A stretch of DNA of 64,000 nucleotides from Schlegelella_A sp038231215. Its GTDB lineage: Bacteria > Pseudomonadota > Gammaproteobacteria > Burkholderiales > Burkholderiaceae_C. The stretch lies in assembly GCA_038231215.1 (NCBI GenBank), contig JBBRLS010000019.1:11699-75698 (forward strand). The letters are read 5' to 3'. Below are positions 8,872-16,672 of the stretch, one piece after another; the first letter of the stretch is position 1, and each line of letters starts with the position of its first letter. A model generated the notes under the pieces. That model worked only from the letters and a program-made list of their open reading frames with translations. It was not told the DNA's origin and ran no database searches. A program made the translations under genes and the position numbers.

Positions 8872-9194
8872 CCAATTTACTCGAGCAGAAGTGCGAGCTG
8901 CGCGCCGTCGCGATGAGCGAAGGGGAGGTCCAGCGCCATCTCGCGCAGATGAGCGGCTGGCACGAATCGTCGGGCGCGATCGAGAAGACCTTCGCCTTCA
9001 AGGGCTGGCTCGAGACCGTCGCCTTCGTCGACGCGCTGGCGTGGATCTGCCACGTCGAAGACCATCACCCGGATCTGCGCGTGTCCTTCGACCGCTGCAC
9101 GATCCGCTTCTCGACGCACTCGGCCGGCGGCATTTCGCGCAACGACTTCATCTGCGCCGCCAAGGCCGATGCCCTCGTCGCCTTCGTCGGCTGA
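8868..9194 (+). CDS. phhB: 4a-hydroxytetrahydrobiopterin dehydratase
   Basis: A 108-residue pterin-4a-carbinolamine dehydratase that recycles the pterin cofactor of aromatic amino-acid hydroxylases. The conserved signature HVEDHHPDLRV (about residues 62-72) carries the catalytic His pair, followed by RFSTHSAGGIS. No phenylalanine hydroxylase gene is next to it. It overlaps the M48 protease stop by four bases and overlaps the rsgA start by 26 bases, so the three genes form one tightly packed operon. Confidence 0.92.
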   Translation: MTNLLEQKCELRAVAMSEGEVQRHLAQMSGWHESSGAIEKTFAFKGWLETVAFVDALAWICHVEDHHPDLRVSFDRCTIRFSTHSAGGISRNDFICAAKADALVAFVG

Positions 9195-10071
9195 TTTCGA
9201 GGGGCGCGTCGTCTCGGGGCACGGCCGGCACGTCGTCGTCGAAGCGGCCGACGGCAGCCGCGTTCTCTGCCACGCGCGCGGCAAGAAGAGCGAATGCGTC
9301 GTCGGCGACCGCGTGCGATGGCAGCGCAGCGGCGACGAAGGCGTCGTCGAGTCGTTGCTGCCGCGCCAGAACCTCCTGTACCGGCAGGACGCCTGGAAGA
9401 CCAAGGCATTCGCCGCCAACCTCGACCAGTTGCTCGTCGTCGTCGCCGCCGAGCCGGTGTTCAGCGAGTCGCAGCTCGCGCGTGCGCTGATCGCGGCGCG
9501 CGCCGCCGGCATCCCGGCACGCATCGTCCTCAACAAGCACGACCTGCCTTCGTGGCTGGCCGCCGAGGCGCGCCTCGCGCCCTACGTGGCGATGGGTGTC
9601 GATGTCATCGGCGTCGCCTTGAAGAAGACGCCGGCACCAGCCCACGCGATCCTCACGCCGCTGCTCGAAGGTCGTGCGACGCTCGTACTCGGCCCCAGCG
9701 GCGCCGGCAAGAGCACGCTCGTCAACCTGCTGGTCGCGGACGCGAAGGTGCAGGTCGGCGAGATCTCGGAGTCGTTGAATACCGGCCGGCACACGACTAC
9801 CGCGACGCACTGGTACTGGATCGACACGAGCCGTCGGAGCGCGCTCATCGATTCACCTGGCTTCCAGGAGTTTGGCCTGCGCCATATCGCCGCCAACGAG
9901 CTCGCGGCGCTCATGCCCGACCTCGCCGCGCACGTCGGCGAATGCCGCTTCTACAACTGCAGCCATCTGCATGAGCCGGGCTGCGGCGTCCTGGCGGCGC
10001 TCGCACGTGGCGAGATCAGCGAATCGCGTTACCGAATCTACGGCGAGATCCGCGCCGAGCTGCCGGCCTGA
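9169..10071 (+). CDS. rsgA: Small ribosomal subunit biogenesis GTPase RsgA
   Basis: A 300-residue circularly permuted GTPase that checks late maturation of the 30S subunit. It has an N-terminal OB fold (about residues 8-70), then the permuted G domain with G4 NKHD, G1 GPSGAGKST and G3 DSPGF. A C-terminal zinc knuckle follows, with Cys/His in CRFYNCSHLHEPGC. ATG 9169 lies within the 3' end of phhB. The end faces the CobD-like gene with only seven bases between stops; no terminator hairpin is visible. Confidence 0.95.
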   Translation: MPSSPSSADFEGRVVSGHGRHVVVEAADGSRVLCHARGKKSECVVGDRVRWQRSGDEGVVESLLPRQNLLYRQDAWKTKAFAANLDQLLVVVAAEPVFSESQLARALIAARAAGIPARIVLNKHDLPSWLAAEARLAPYVAMGVDVIGVALKKTPAPAHAILTPLLEGRATLVLGPSGAGKSTLVNLLVADAKVQVGEISESLNTGRHTTTATHWYWIDTSRRSALIDSPGFQEFGLRHIAANELAALMPDLAAHVGECRFYNCSHLHEPGCGVLAALARGEISESRYRIYGEIRAELPA

Positions 10072-10078
10072 AAAGACT

Positions 10079-11068
10079 TCAGCCGATCAGGTTGGCCAGC
10101 GACAGAAGGGCCAGCAACAGCATCCAGAGAACGACCGAGCGCCAGACCAGGCCGACGACGCTGCGCAGGTGCGCGAGCTGCGGCACGGCACCCGGTGTCG
10201 AGCCCGATGCCTCGGCCGACTCCGGCGGCGCGCCAGCCTCGAAGGTCTTGGCGCGATCAGGCGTCAGGCCCGGGGCCGAGCCGCCACCGAGGCGAACGCC
10301 GACGGCGCCGGCGGCGGCGGCGAGGATCACGCCTTCGTTGTCGTACTTCCACAGGCCCGCATCGCGCCGCCAGCAATTGACCGCTTCCTCGAAGTTGCCG
10401 ACGACGGCGAAGCCCGACGCGGTGAGCCGGGCCGGCACGTGGTCGAGAAGCTGGAACAGGCGCAGCGACAAGGCCGTCAACGTTTCGTTGTTGGCGAGCG
10501 CGGCATCGCCGCTCTTGAACGCCCAGTAGCGGCTGGCCAGCTCGGCCATGCGGTAGAGCACAGCGCCCGCCGGCCCCAGCCCGAAACCGGACAGCAGGAC
10601 GAACCAGAAGAACACACCGAACACGTGCCGATGCGCCGCCAGCAGCGAATGCTCGATGACGTGACGCAACAACTCTGAGGCGGGCAACTCGCTCGCGTCG
10701 AGATGGCGCCATTCGCTGAGTAGCCGCCGCGCTTCGGGCTCGTCACCGTGCTCGAGCGCCTCGCGGATGTCGGTGAAGTAGTGGCTGAACTGGCGAAAGC
10801 CGAGCGTGAGGTAGAGAACGCCGACGTCGAAGGCAAGACCGGCGGGGCTGCTCAGGCGATCGAGCGCGTAGAAGGCAGCCCAGGTGAAGAGCGCGGGCGC
10901 CAGCGCCGTGACGCACCAGACGACCCAGGCGTGGCTTTCACGGCCAGCGTCGAAGTTGCGCGCCGCCCAGCGCATCCATCCGGTGAGCGTGTCGTGAATC
11001 ACGTTGCCGCGCGGCAGCGGCTTGACTTGCTCGAGCAGCAGGGCGAACAAGACGGCGAAAAAACTCAT
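10079..11068 (-). CDS. CobD/CbiB family membrane protein
   Basis: A 329-residue integral membrane protein starting MSFFAVLFALLLEQVKPL, with spans near residues 1-15, 45-70, 75-95, 145-170 and 305-329. It resembles the CobD/CbiB (adenosylcobinamide-phosphate synthase) fold, with features such as YWAFKSGDAALANNE and FRQFSHYFTDIREAL. Many Burkholderiales carry such a divergent copy outside cobalamin operons, so a cobalamin role is not certain. It lies downstream of the ribosomal-protein operon on the same strand. Confidence 0.75.
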   Translation of the reverse strand: MSFFAVLFALLLEQVKPLPRGNVIHDTLTGWMRWAARNFDAGRESHAWVVWCVTALAPALFTWAAFYALDRLSSPAGLAFDVGVLYLTLGFRQFSHYFTDIREALEHGDEPEARRLLSEWRHLDASELPASELLRHVIEHSLLAAHRHVFGVFFWFVLLSGFGLGPAGAVLYRMAELASRYWAFKSGDAALANNETLTALSLRLFQLLDHVPARLTASGFAVVGNFEEAVNCWRRDAGLWKYDNEGVILAAAAGAVGVRLGGGSAPGLTPDRAKTFEAGAPPESAEASGSTPGAVPQLAHLRSVVGLVWRSVVLWMLLLALLSLANLIG

Positions 11069-11139
11069 CGCGGTCGATCATAACGGCGGGGTTGCGCGCA
11101 GCGACGCGCGAGCGACGCACGGCGCATCGCGGCTGCTCG

Positions 11140-11823
11140 TCAGGCCGAAAGAAAGCGGTAGAGATTGCGCAGCATGGCCGCGGTCGCGCCCCAGATGAAG
11201 TAGCGACGGGGCTGCCCGTCGGCACCGATGCCAGGCCAGGGGATGGACAGGAATTCGCGGCGCACGCCGTCGATCTCGATGGCGTGGCGCTGGTGGTGCG
11301 CAGGGTCCATCAGCCACGCCAGGGGCACCTCGAAGACTTCGGCGACCTCGTGCGGATCGGTCTTCAGTGTGAAGCCAGGCGGCACCAGAGCGAAGACGGG
11401 CGTGACGACGAAGCCGGTGCCCGTCGTGTAGGTGGGCAAGCGCCCGAGCACCTCGACCCGCGACGGGTCGAGGCCGATTTCTTCCCGGGCTTCGCGCAGG
11501 GCGGTTGCCGTGGCGTCGACGTCGAAGGATTCCGTGCGGCCACCGGGAAAGCTGATCTGGCTCGGATGATCGGTGAGGTGATCGGTGCGCTGCGTCAGCA
11601 GCACCGTCACCTCGTCGTGAAGAACGATCGCGATCAGCACCGACGCCGCGGCGACAGCGCGCTCGATGAAGCGCCGCTCGACGGTGATCTCGGGCTGCCA
11701 CGCCGGAGGCTCGGCGAAGCGCATGCGCAAGGCCGCGGGATTCAGGGTCGCAGCGGCGATCGCAGGAAGATGCGAATCGAGGCCGAGAACGGGAAGGTCC
11801 TCGGGGTCGAAAGGAAGACTCAG
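11140..11823 (-). CDS. CoA pyrophosphatase, NUDIX family
   Basis: A NUDIX hydrolase cutting CoA or other nucleotides. The box GGRTESFDVDATATALREAR, followed by EEIGL, matches the CoA-pyrophosphatase subfamily. The first ATG/GTG/TTG in frame is the TTG at 11730. However, the frame is open upstream, and residues encoded from 11823 (SLPFDPEDLPVLGLDSHLPA) look like the family N-terminus. The only nearby start is a CTG at 11823 that overlaps the rplS stop. The coordinates therefore use CTG 11823 (227 residues), with 11730 as the conservative alternative. Confidence 0.75.
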   Translation of the reverse strand: MSLPFDPEDLPVLGLDSHLPAIAAATLNPAALRMRFAEPPAWQPEITVERRFIERAVAAASVLIAIVLHDEVTVLLTQRTDHLTDHPSQISFPGGRTESFDVDATATALREAREEIGLDPSRVEVLGRLPTYTTGTGFVVTPVFALVPPGFTLKTDPHEVAEVFEVPLAWLMDPAHHQRHAIEIDGVRREFLSIPWPGIGADGQPRRYFIWGATAAMLRNLYRFLSA

Positions 11824-12173
11824 GCGAGCTTCTCTTTGATACGTGCCGACTTGCCCGAGCGATCGCGCAGGTAGTAGAGCTTGGCGCGGCGCACGTCGCC
11901 GCGGCGCTTGACCTCGATCGAGGCGATCAGCGGGCTGTAGGTCTGAAAGGTGCGCTCAACGCCCTCGCCGCTCGACACCTTGCGCACGATGAAGCTCGAA
12001 TTGAGGCTGCGGTTGCGCTTGGCGATGACGACGCCTTCGAAGGCCTGCAGGCGCTTGCGCGTGCCTTCGACGACGTTGACGCTGACGATCACCGTGTCGC
12101 CGGGGGCGAAGTCGGGAATGGTCTTGGCGAGACGGGCGATTTCCTCGTGCTCGAGGGTCTGGATCAGGTCCAC
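11820..12173 (-). CDS. rplS: 50S ribosomal protein L19
   Basis: A 117-residue ribosomal protein at the 30S-50S interface. It begins at a GTG at 12173 (MDLIQTLEHEEIARL) and contains the family motif FEGVVIAKRNRSLNSSF and the C-terminal RRAKLYYLRDRSGKSARIKE. It is last in the conserved rpsP-rimM-trmD-rplS order. A 91-base gap before it contains a -10-like TATAAT and a 16-base palindrome, so it may also have its own promoter and leader control. Confidence 0.96.
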   Translation of the reverse strand: MDLIQTLEHEEIARLAKTIPDFAPGDTVIVSVNVVEGTRKRLQAFEGVVIAKRNRSLNSSFIVRKVSSGEGVERTFQTYSPLIASIEVKRRGDVRRAKLYYLRDRSGKSARIKEKLA

Positions 12174-12219
12174 GGAATACTCCAATGCGATCGTGCGTAC
12201 GCTTTTGAATGAGGTGTGT

Positions 12220-12235
12220 GGGCCGCATGCGGCCC
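12220..12235. repeat. 16-bp palindrome in the rplS leader
   Basis: GGGCCGCATGCGGCCC is a perfect palindrome 47 bases upstream of the rplS GTG. As RNA it would fold into a short GC-rich hairpin in the trmD-rplS spacer. It could be an autoregulatory or processing element; no T-tract follows, so it is not a simple terminator. Confidence 0.5.
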
Positions 12236-12263
12236 TGCGTGGCAGAGGATCGAAAAACCACAA

Positions 12264-12269
12264 ATTATA
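12264..12269 (-). promoter_or_regulatory. Possible internal -10 element for rplS
   Basis: On the minus strand TATAAT (complement of 12264-12269) overlaps the trmD stop codon and lies about 90 bases before rplS. No good -35 hexamer is seen 16-18 bases upstream, so this is a weak call. An internal promoter would let rplS be expressed separately from trmD. Confidence 0.3.
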
Positions 12270-13032
12270 GCTTTGCTGCCGAGCGCTTCGCGAGCCACGC
12301 CCGGTCGGCAGGGCCGAGCCGGCCCTGCGATTCGGCAGCCGCCAGGAGATCGGGGCGGCGCACAGACGTCAGCGCCAGGGCCTGCTCGCGACGCCAGCGC
12401 CCGATCGCCGCGTGGTTGCCGGAGAGCAGGACCTCAGGCACTGCGTCGTCGCCCTCGGCGCTGACCAGGATCTCGGGCCGGCTGAAATGCGGACAGTCGA
12501 GCAAGCTTTCGGAAAAGCTGTCCTGCTCGTGCGAGCGCGCGTCGCCGAGTACGCCGGGCTGCAACCGGGCCACGGCGTCGAGCAAGGCCAGCGCCGGAAT
12601 CTCGCCGCCCGAGAGCACGTAGTCGCCGACGCTCAGCTCGACATCGACGTGGCGGTCGATGAAGCGCTGGTCGACACCCTCGTAGCGCGCGCAGAGCAGG
12701 ATCGCCCCGGCACTTGCGGCGAACTCGCCCACCGTCGCCTGGTCCAGCAGGCGACCCGCAGGCGAGAAGTTGACGAGCGGTGCCGGCGTGGCCTCAGCGC
12801 GATCGGCACGGATGGCACCGAGTGCGCGCATCAGCGGCTCGGCCAGCAACACCATGCCGGGTCCGCCACCGTACGGCCGGTCGTCGACGCGCGCATGCGG
12901 CGGATCGCCGAAATCGCGAAGTTGCCACAAGCGCACATTGACCTGGCGCGACTCGAACGCGCGGCGCGTCACCCCGTGCACGAAATGCGCTTCGAACAGC
13001 TCGGGAAAGAGCGTGATGACGTCGAATCTCAT
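12265..13032 (-). CDS. trmD: tRNA (guanosine(37)-N1)-methyltransferase
   Basis: A 255-residue SPOUT-class methyltransferase that makes m1G37 in tRNAs and prevents frameshifting. The start MRFDVITLFPELFE and the motif DDRPYGGGPGMVL are diagnostic. The trefoil-knot region includes LLCARYEGVDQRFID and DYVLSGGE, which bind S-adenosylmethionine. It lies between rimM (19-base gap) and rplS in the classical ribosomal operon. Confidence 0.97.
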   Translation of the reverse strand: MRFDVITLFPELFEAHFVHGVTRRAFESRQVNVRLWQLRDFGDPPHARVDDRPYGGGPGMVLLAEPLMRALGAIRADRAEATPAPLVNFSPAGRLLDQATVGEFAASAGAILLCARYEGVDQRFIDRHVDVELSVGDYVLSGGEIPALALLDAVARLQPGVLGDARSHEQDSFSESLLDCPHFSRPEILVSAEGDDAVPEVLLSGNHAAIGRWRREQALALTSVRRPDLLAAAESQGRLGPADRAWLAKRSAAKL

Positions 13033-13051
13033 GATCGCGGCAGCCCGCCGT

Positions 13052-13624
13052 TCAGTAGTCGAGGCCCCAGTCGACCACGATTCTTCGCGCCACCGGATCG
13101 ACGGTGTCGACGTAGGCGGAGACGAAAGGGATCAGGCGCTCTTCGGCCGCCGGCACTTCCATTGCCCCATGAGGCAACACACGCAGGACACTGTGCGGTC
13201 CGGTGTCTATCAGCCCAGCCACCATGCCGAGCTCGACGCCTGCGCGATTGACGACCGCCAGCCCGATCAGGTCGGCCCAGTAGAACTCGTCGGCACGGGC
13301 CTTCGGAAAGAGGGAGCGGCCAATGAAGATGCGCGCGCCGCGCAGCGCCTCGGCGCCGCTTCGATCGTCCACGCCACCGGCAGCAGCGACGAGGGCGTCG
13401 CCGTGTTCGCGCACTTCGCGGATGTCGAGGATTCCGGGCACGCCGCCCGGCGAAGGCCGGTGGGCGACACCGGACTCGGCGTTCTGCAAGTGCCAGCGGC
13501 GAACCGCCAGCAGGGCTTCGGGAGGGGTCGCGTAGGGCTGCACCTTGAACCAGCCCTTCAAGCCCCACGCATCGCCGATGCGCCCGACTTCGAGCGCGTC
13601 GTCAGGCCACGCGGTGTCGGCCAT
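13052..13624 (-). CDS. rimM: Ribosome maturation factor RimM
   Basis: A 190-residue 16S rRNA processing factor that binds S19 during 30S head assembly. The N-terminal RimM domain starts at EVGRIGDAWGLKGWFKVQP. The C-terminal PRC-barrel includes EFYWADLIGLAVVN and ends with IPFVSAYVDTVDP and IVVDWGLDY. ATG 13624 (MADTAWPDD) gives the conserved N-terminus; the longer frame upstream is only antisense-like sequence through rpsP. A moderately long linker sits between the two domains. Confidence 0.95.
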   Translation of the reverse strand: MADTAWPDDALEVGRIGDAWGLKGWFKVQPYATPPEALLAVRRWHLQNAESGVAHRPSPGGVPGILDIREVREHGDALVAAAGGVDDRSGAEALRGARIFIGRSLFPKARADEFYWADLIGLAVVNRAGVELGMVAGLIDTGPHSVLRVLPHGAMEVPAAEERLIPFVSAYVDTVDPVARRIVVDWGLDY

Positions 13625-13646
13625 CGCGACGCGGCTTGCGCCGGCC

Positions 13647-13898
13647 TCAGGCGGCAGCGGTCTTCGCCTGCTCGACGAGACGACGGACCGTGGGCGACAT
13701 CTGCGCGCCGTGGCCAGTCCAGTGTTCGACGCGGTCGAAGGCGACGCGCAAGGGCTGCTCGCCGCCTGAAGCGACCGGGTTGTAGAAGCCGACGCGTTCG
13801 ATGAAGCGACCGTCGCGACGCAGCCGGGAATCGGCGACGACGATGTTGAAGAAGGGGCGCTTTTTCGCACCGCCGCGGGCAAGCCGGATCACGACCAT
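13647..13898 (-). CDS. rpsP: 30S ribosomal protein S16
   Basis: An 83-residue ribosomal protein with the standard N-terminus MVVIRLARGGAKKRPFFNIV and the motif RFIERVGFYNPVA. It is the first gene of rpsP-rimM-trmD-rplS. A Shine-Dalgarno-like AGAGGA lies just upstream of the ATG. The leader carries a short hairpin and a TATAAT -10 element. Confidence 0.97.
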   Translation of the reverse strand: MVVIRLARGGAKKRPFFNIVVADSRLRRDGRFIERVGFYNPVASGGEQPLRVAFDRVEHWTGHGAQMSPTVRRLVEQAKTAAA

Positions 13899-13928
13899 GA
13901 TGAAATCCTCTGGACTCGGGACACGTCC

Positions 13929-13949
13929 CGCGAAAAATCGCGCATTATA
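13929..13949 (-). promoter_or_regulatory. rpsP promoter -10 and leader hairpin
   Basis: On the minus strand a consensus TATAAT (complement of 13944-13949) is followed immediately by a hairpin CGCGA-TTTT-TCGCG (13929-13942). Together they lie about 30-50 bases before rpsP. A strong -35 is not obvious. The hairpin would be at the very 5' end of the ribosomal operon mRNA and could stabilise it. Confidence 0.5.
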
Positions 13950-13986
13950 AACTCCGGCGATGGATGCGTCCCCCGGGGCCTTCGAG

Positions 13987-14235
13987 ATGAGCGCTGTCGT
14001 GCTTCGGCCGAGCAGCGACGCCGACCTCGGCGCGGTGAGTTGCGTCTACGCCTGGAACGCCGAGCACGGCACCGGCACCTTCGAGATCGATACGCCCGAC
14101 GCAACCGGGCGCCGGGCGCTCGGCTTCACGCCAGTCGGCCCGATGCGGGCGGCCGGCTGGAAGTTCGATCGCTGGCTCGACGTCGTCGTCATGCAGAAGA
14201 GCCTCGGCTTCGGCGCGTCGCTGCCGGCGACATGA
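13987..14235 (+). pseudogene. GNAT acetyltransferase with internal deletion
   Basis: The 82-codon frame joins the two ends of a phosphinothricin-type N-acetyltransferase. The N-terminus (MSAVVLRPSSDADLGAV, HGTGTFEIDTPDA) is followed directly by the C-terminal segment ALGFTPVGPMRAAGWKFDRW and LDVVVMQKSLG. The middle of the domain, including the acetyl-CoA binding loop (R/Q-x-x-G-x-G/A), is absent. Normal members have about 165-180 residues. The frame stays open, so the deletion of roughly 250-270 bases was in frame or nearly so. The product is unlikely to be an active acetyltransferase. It overlaps the following TM2 gene by four bases. Confidence 0.7.
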
Positions 14236-14663
14236 CAAGCGCCGCCGGTCGCTCCAAGGCTTTCGCGACCTGGCTCGCCGTCATCGGCGGCAGCTTCGGC
14301 CTGCATCGCTTCTACCTGCATGGCGTGCGCGACGCCTGGGCCTGGCTCCATCCATGGCCGACGCTGATCGGCGCCTACGGCTTCTGGCGCCTGCGCGAGA
14401 TCGGCACCGACGACCGCCTCGGCAGTCAGCTCGTGCCCCTGCTCGGCGCGATGGTCGCCATCGCGATGCTGTCGGCCATCGTCTGCGGCCTGACGCCGGA
14501 CGAGCGTTGGCAAGCGAGGTACGGCGCGCATGGCACGCCGGCGCGCACGGGCTGGGCGACGATCGCCGGGGTCATCGTCGCGCTGGCCGTCGGCGCCACG
14601 GTGACGATGGCGACCATCGCCTTCACCGCGCAGCGCTACTTCGAATGGCGTTCGCCCGGCTGA
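14232..14663 (+). CDS. TM2-domain-like membrane protein
   Basis: A 143-residue protein with an N-terminal TM2-type pair of spans (FATWLAVIGGSFGLHRFYLHG, then WPTLIGAYGFWRLREIGTDD). Two further hydrophobic segments lie near residues 65-85 and 105-130. The pattern GGSFGLHRFYLHG is characteristic of TM2 proteins; the function is unknown. ATG 14232 overlaps the end of the broken GNAT gene (ATGA). The stop lies four bases from the stop of the phosphate transporter gene on the other strand. Confidence 0.75.
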   Translation: MTSAAGRSKAFATWLAVIGGSFGLHRFYLHGVRDAWAWLHPWPTLIGAYGFWRLREIGTDDRLGSQLVPLLGAMVAIAMLSAIVCGLTPDERWQARYGAHGTPARTGWATIAGVIVALAVGATVTMATIAFTAQRYFEWRSPG

Positions 14664-14666
14664 CGC

Positions 14667-15680
14667 TCAGTCGAACAGCCACAGGCCCACGGCATAGAAC
14701 ACGGCGGCGACGAAGGCCGAGGCCGGGATCGTGAAGATCCAGGCCCAGACGATGTTGCCGGCCAGCCCCCAGCGAACCGTCGCGGCGCGGCGCACCGAGC
14801 CGACGCCGACGATTGCGCCGGTGATGGTGTGCGTGGTCGAGACCGGGATGCCGAGCGCGGTGGCGAGAAAGAGCGTGATCGCGCCGCCGGTCTCGGCGCA
14901 GAAGCCGCCCACCGGCTTCAGTTTGGTGATGCGCTGGCCCATCGTCTTGACGATGCGCCAGCCGCCGAACATCGTGCCCAGGCCGATCGCGATGTAGCAG
15001 CACCAGATCACCCAGGTCGGAGGCATGCTCGAACTGGCCTGTGCATAGCCCGACGCGATGAGCAGCATCCAGATGATGCCGATCGTCTTTTGCGCATCGT
15101 TGCCGCCATGCCCCAGGCTGTAGAGCCCGGCAGAGACGAGTTGCAGGCGGCGGAACAGGTTGTCGACCTTGAGCGGCGACGCGTGACGAAACAGGTTGGC
15201 GACCGCCACCATCAGCAGGGCTCCGAGCAGGAAGCCGAGCACCGGCGAGACGAAAATGAAGAGCACCGTCTTCCACACGCCCGTGGCGATCAGCGCGCTC
15301 GCCCCCGACTTGGCGATCACGGCGCCGACGATGCCGCCGATGAGCGCATGCGACGAGCTCGACGGGATGCCCCACCACCAGGTGATCAGGTTCCAGAAGA
15401 TGGCGCCGATCAGGGCGCCGAAGACGACGTGGTGGTCGACCACGCCGGCCTGCACGATGCCCTTGCCGATGGTCGCGGCGACGCTCAGGTGAAAGACGAA
15501 GATGGCGACGACGTTGAAGAAGGCGGCGAAGACGATCGCCTGCTGCGGCTTCAGTACGCCGGTCGAGACGACGGTGGCGATCGAGTTCGCGGCGTCGTGA
15601 AAGCCGTTCATGAAGTCGAACGCGATGGCGAGCATCACCAGCAGCGCGACGATCCCGAAAGAGATCTGGACGGCGTTCAC
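14667..15680 (-). CDS. pit: Inorganic phosphate transporter, Pit family
   Basis: A 337-residue low-affinity phosphate permease with about ten membrane spans. The duplicated signature is clear: DFMNGFHDAANSIATVVSTG near the N-terminus, and SLGHGGNDAQKTIGI followed by GIPVSTTHTITGAIVG in the second half. It sits 34 bases downstream of a DUF47 gene, the standard bacterial pair. Such pairs take up metal-phosphate with the DUF47 protein as accessory regulator. Confidence 0.93.
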   Translation of the reverse strand: MNAVQISFGIVALLVMLAIAFDFMNGFHDAANSIATVVSTGVLKPQQAIVFAAFFNVVAIFVFHLSVAATIGKGIVQAGVVDHHVVFGALIGAIFWNLITWWWGIPSSSSHALIGGIVGAVIAKSGASALIATGVWKTVLFIFVSPVLGFLLGALLMVAVANLFRHASPLKVDNLFRRLQLVSAGLYSLGHGGNDAQKTIGIIWMLLIASGYAQASSSMPPTWVIWCCYIAIGLGTMFGGWRIVKTMGQRITKLKPVGGFCAETGGAITLFLATALGIPVSTTHTITGAIVGVGSVRRAATVRWGLAGNIVWAWIFTIPASAFVAAVFYAVGLWLFD

Positions 15681-15714
15681 GAATTCGCCTCGACCGTCTC
15701 CGACCGCAAAGACC

Positions 15715-16362
15715 TCACGAATTCTCGAGGACGACGCCCTCGATGAGATTGGCCACGTCCTCGCAGCGGTCGGAGATCGACTCGAGCAGCTCGTAGACCG
15801 CCTTCAGCTTGATCAGCTCACGGACGTCGGTCTCCTCGCGGAACAGGCGCGACATCGCCGAGCGCATGACGCGGTCGGCGTCGGACTCGAGGCGGTCGAT
15901 CTCCTCGCAGGTCTTGAGTGCCGCGGCCGCGACCTCGGGCTCGCTGATCCTCGAGAGGAGCGAGACCGCGTGCTGCACGCGCTCGCAGCACTTGGCGCTC
16001 AGGTCACCCAGGCGCAGGATGTCCTCGTTCATCGCCTGCACGTCGTAGAGCGACATCGTCTCGCTGGCGTCCTGCAGCAGGTCGAGCACGTCGTCCATGG
16101 CGTTGATCAGGCCGAAGATCTGCTCGCGGTCGATCGGCGTGATGAAGGTCTTGTGCAGCAGCCGGTTCACCTCGGCGGTGATGCGGTCGGCCTGCCGCTC
16201 GGCCGTGCCTACCTCATCGGTGTGCTTGGCGCGCAGGTCCGGATCGGCGTAATGCTGGATCAGCCGGATGAAGGCGCGCGCGCCTTCGGCGATGTAGTTG
16301 CCGTGCTGGTTGAACAGCTCGAAGAAGTTGCCTTCCCGCGGTAGCAGCTTGCCGAAAAGCAT
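15715..16362 (-). CDS. DUF47 family phosphate transport regulator
   Basis: A 215-residue all-helical protein related to PhoU. It starts MLFGKLLPREGNFFELFNQH and contains the family pattern TFITPIDREQIFGLINAMDD. It is the usual partner of Pit-type transporters and is encoded immediately upstream of pit on the same strand. It probably modulates transporter activity at the membrane from the cytoplasmic side. No start ambiguity is seen. Confidence 0.92.
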   Translation of the reverse strand: MLFGKLLPREGNFFELFNQHGNYIAEGARAFIRLIQHYADPDLRAKHTDEVGTAERQADRITAEVNRLLHKTFITPIDREQIFGLINAMDDVLDLLQDASETMSLYDVQAMNEDILRLGDLSAKCCERVQHAVSLLSRISEPEVAAAALKTCEEIDRLESDADRVMRSAMSRLFREETDVRELIKLKAVYELLESISDRCEDVANLIEGVVLENS

Positions 16363-16392
16363 CCCGATTTCCCCCCTCGTATGGTGAGGAGT

Positions 16393-16668
16393 TTACGGGC
16401 GTGGCCAGCGACGGATCAGATGGACGAGATGGGCCAGCCCGGCGCCGGCCAGGCAGAGGGGCAGCCACGGCCACGCCACGCCAGCGAGGACAGCGCGAAG
16501 GCCGAGCATGAGAAAGAGGCCCGCGCCGAGTTCCGGCAACAACTCACGCGGCGCCAGCCCGCGTCCCGTTTTGCGATAGTGGACGATCAGGACCGAGAGC
16601 TCGATGACCGTGATCACGATCACTGCGTCGACTATTCCCGTGCTCGTCAGCCACTCGGCGATGGCCAC
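16393..16668 (-). CDS. Small membrane protein of unknown function
   Basis: A 91-residue hydrophobic protein with three likely spans (about residues 8-28, 45-62 and 64-82) and a basic loop HYRKTGRGLAPRELL. I do not recognise the family with certainty. It lies four bases downstream of tspO, so it is probably the last gene of the bchG-bchP-tspO transcript. A role connected to the photosynthetic membrane is possible but only inferred from position. Confidence 0.65.
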   Translation of the reverse strand: MAIAEWLTSTGIVDAVIVITVIELSVLIVHYRKTGRGLAPRELLPELGAGLFLMLGLRAVLAGVAWPWLPLCLAGAGLAHLVHLIRRWPRP

Positions 16669-16672
16669 GAAG

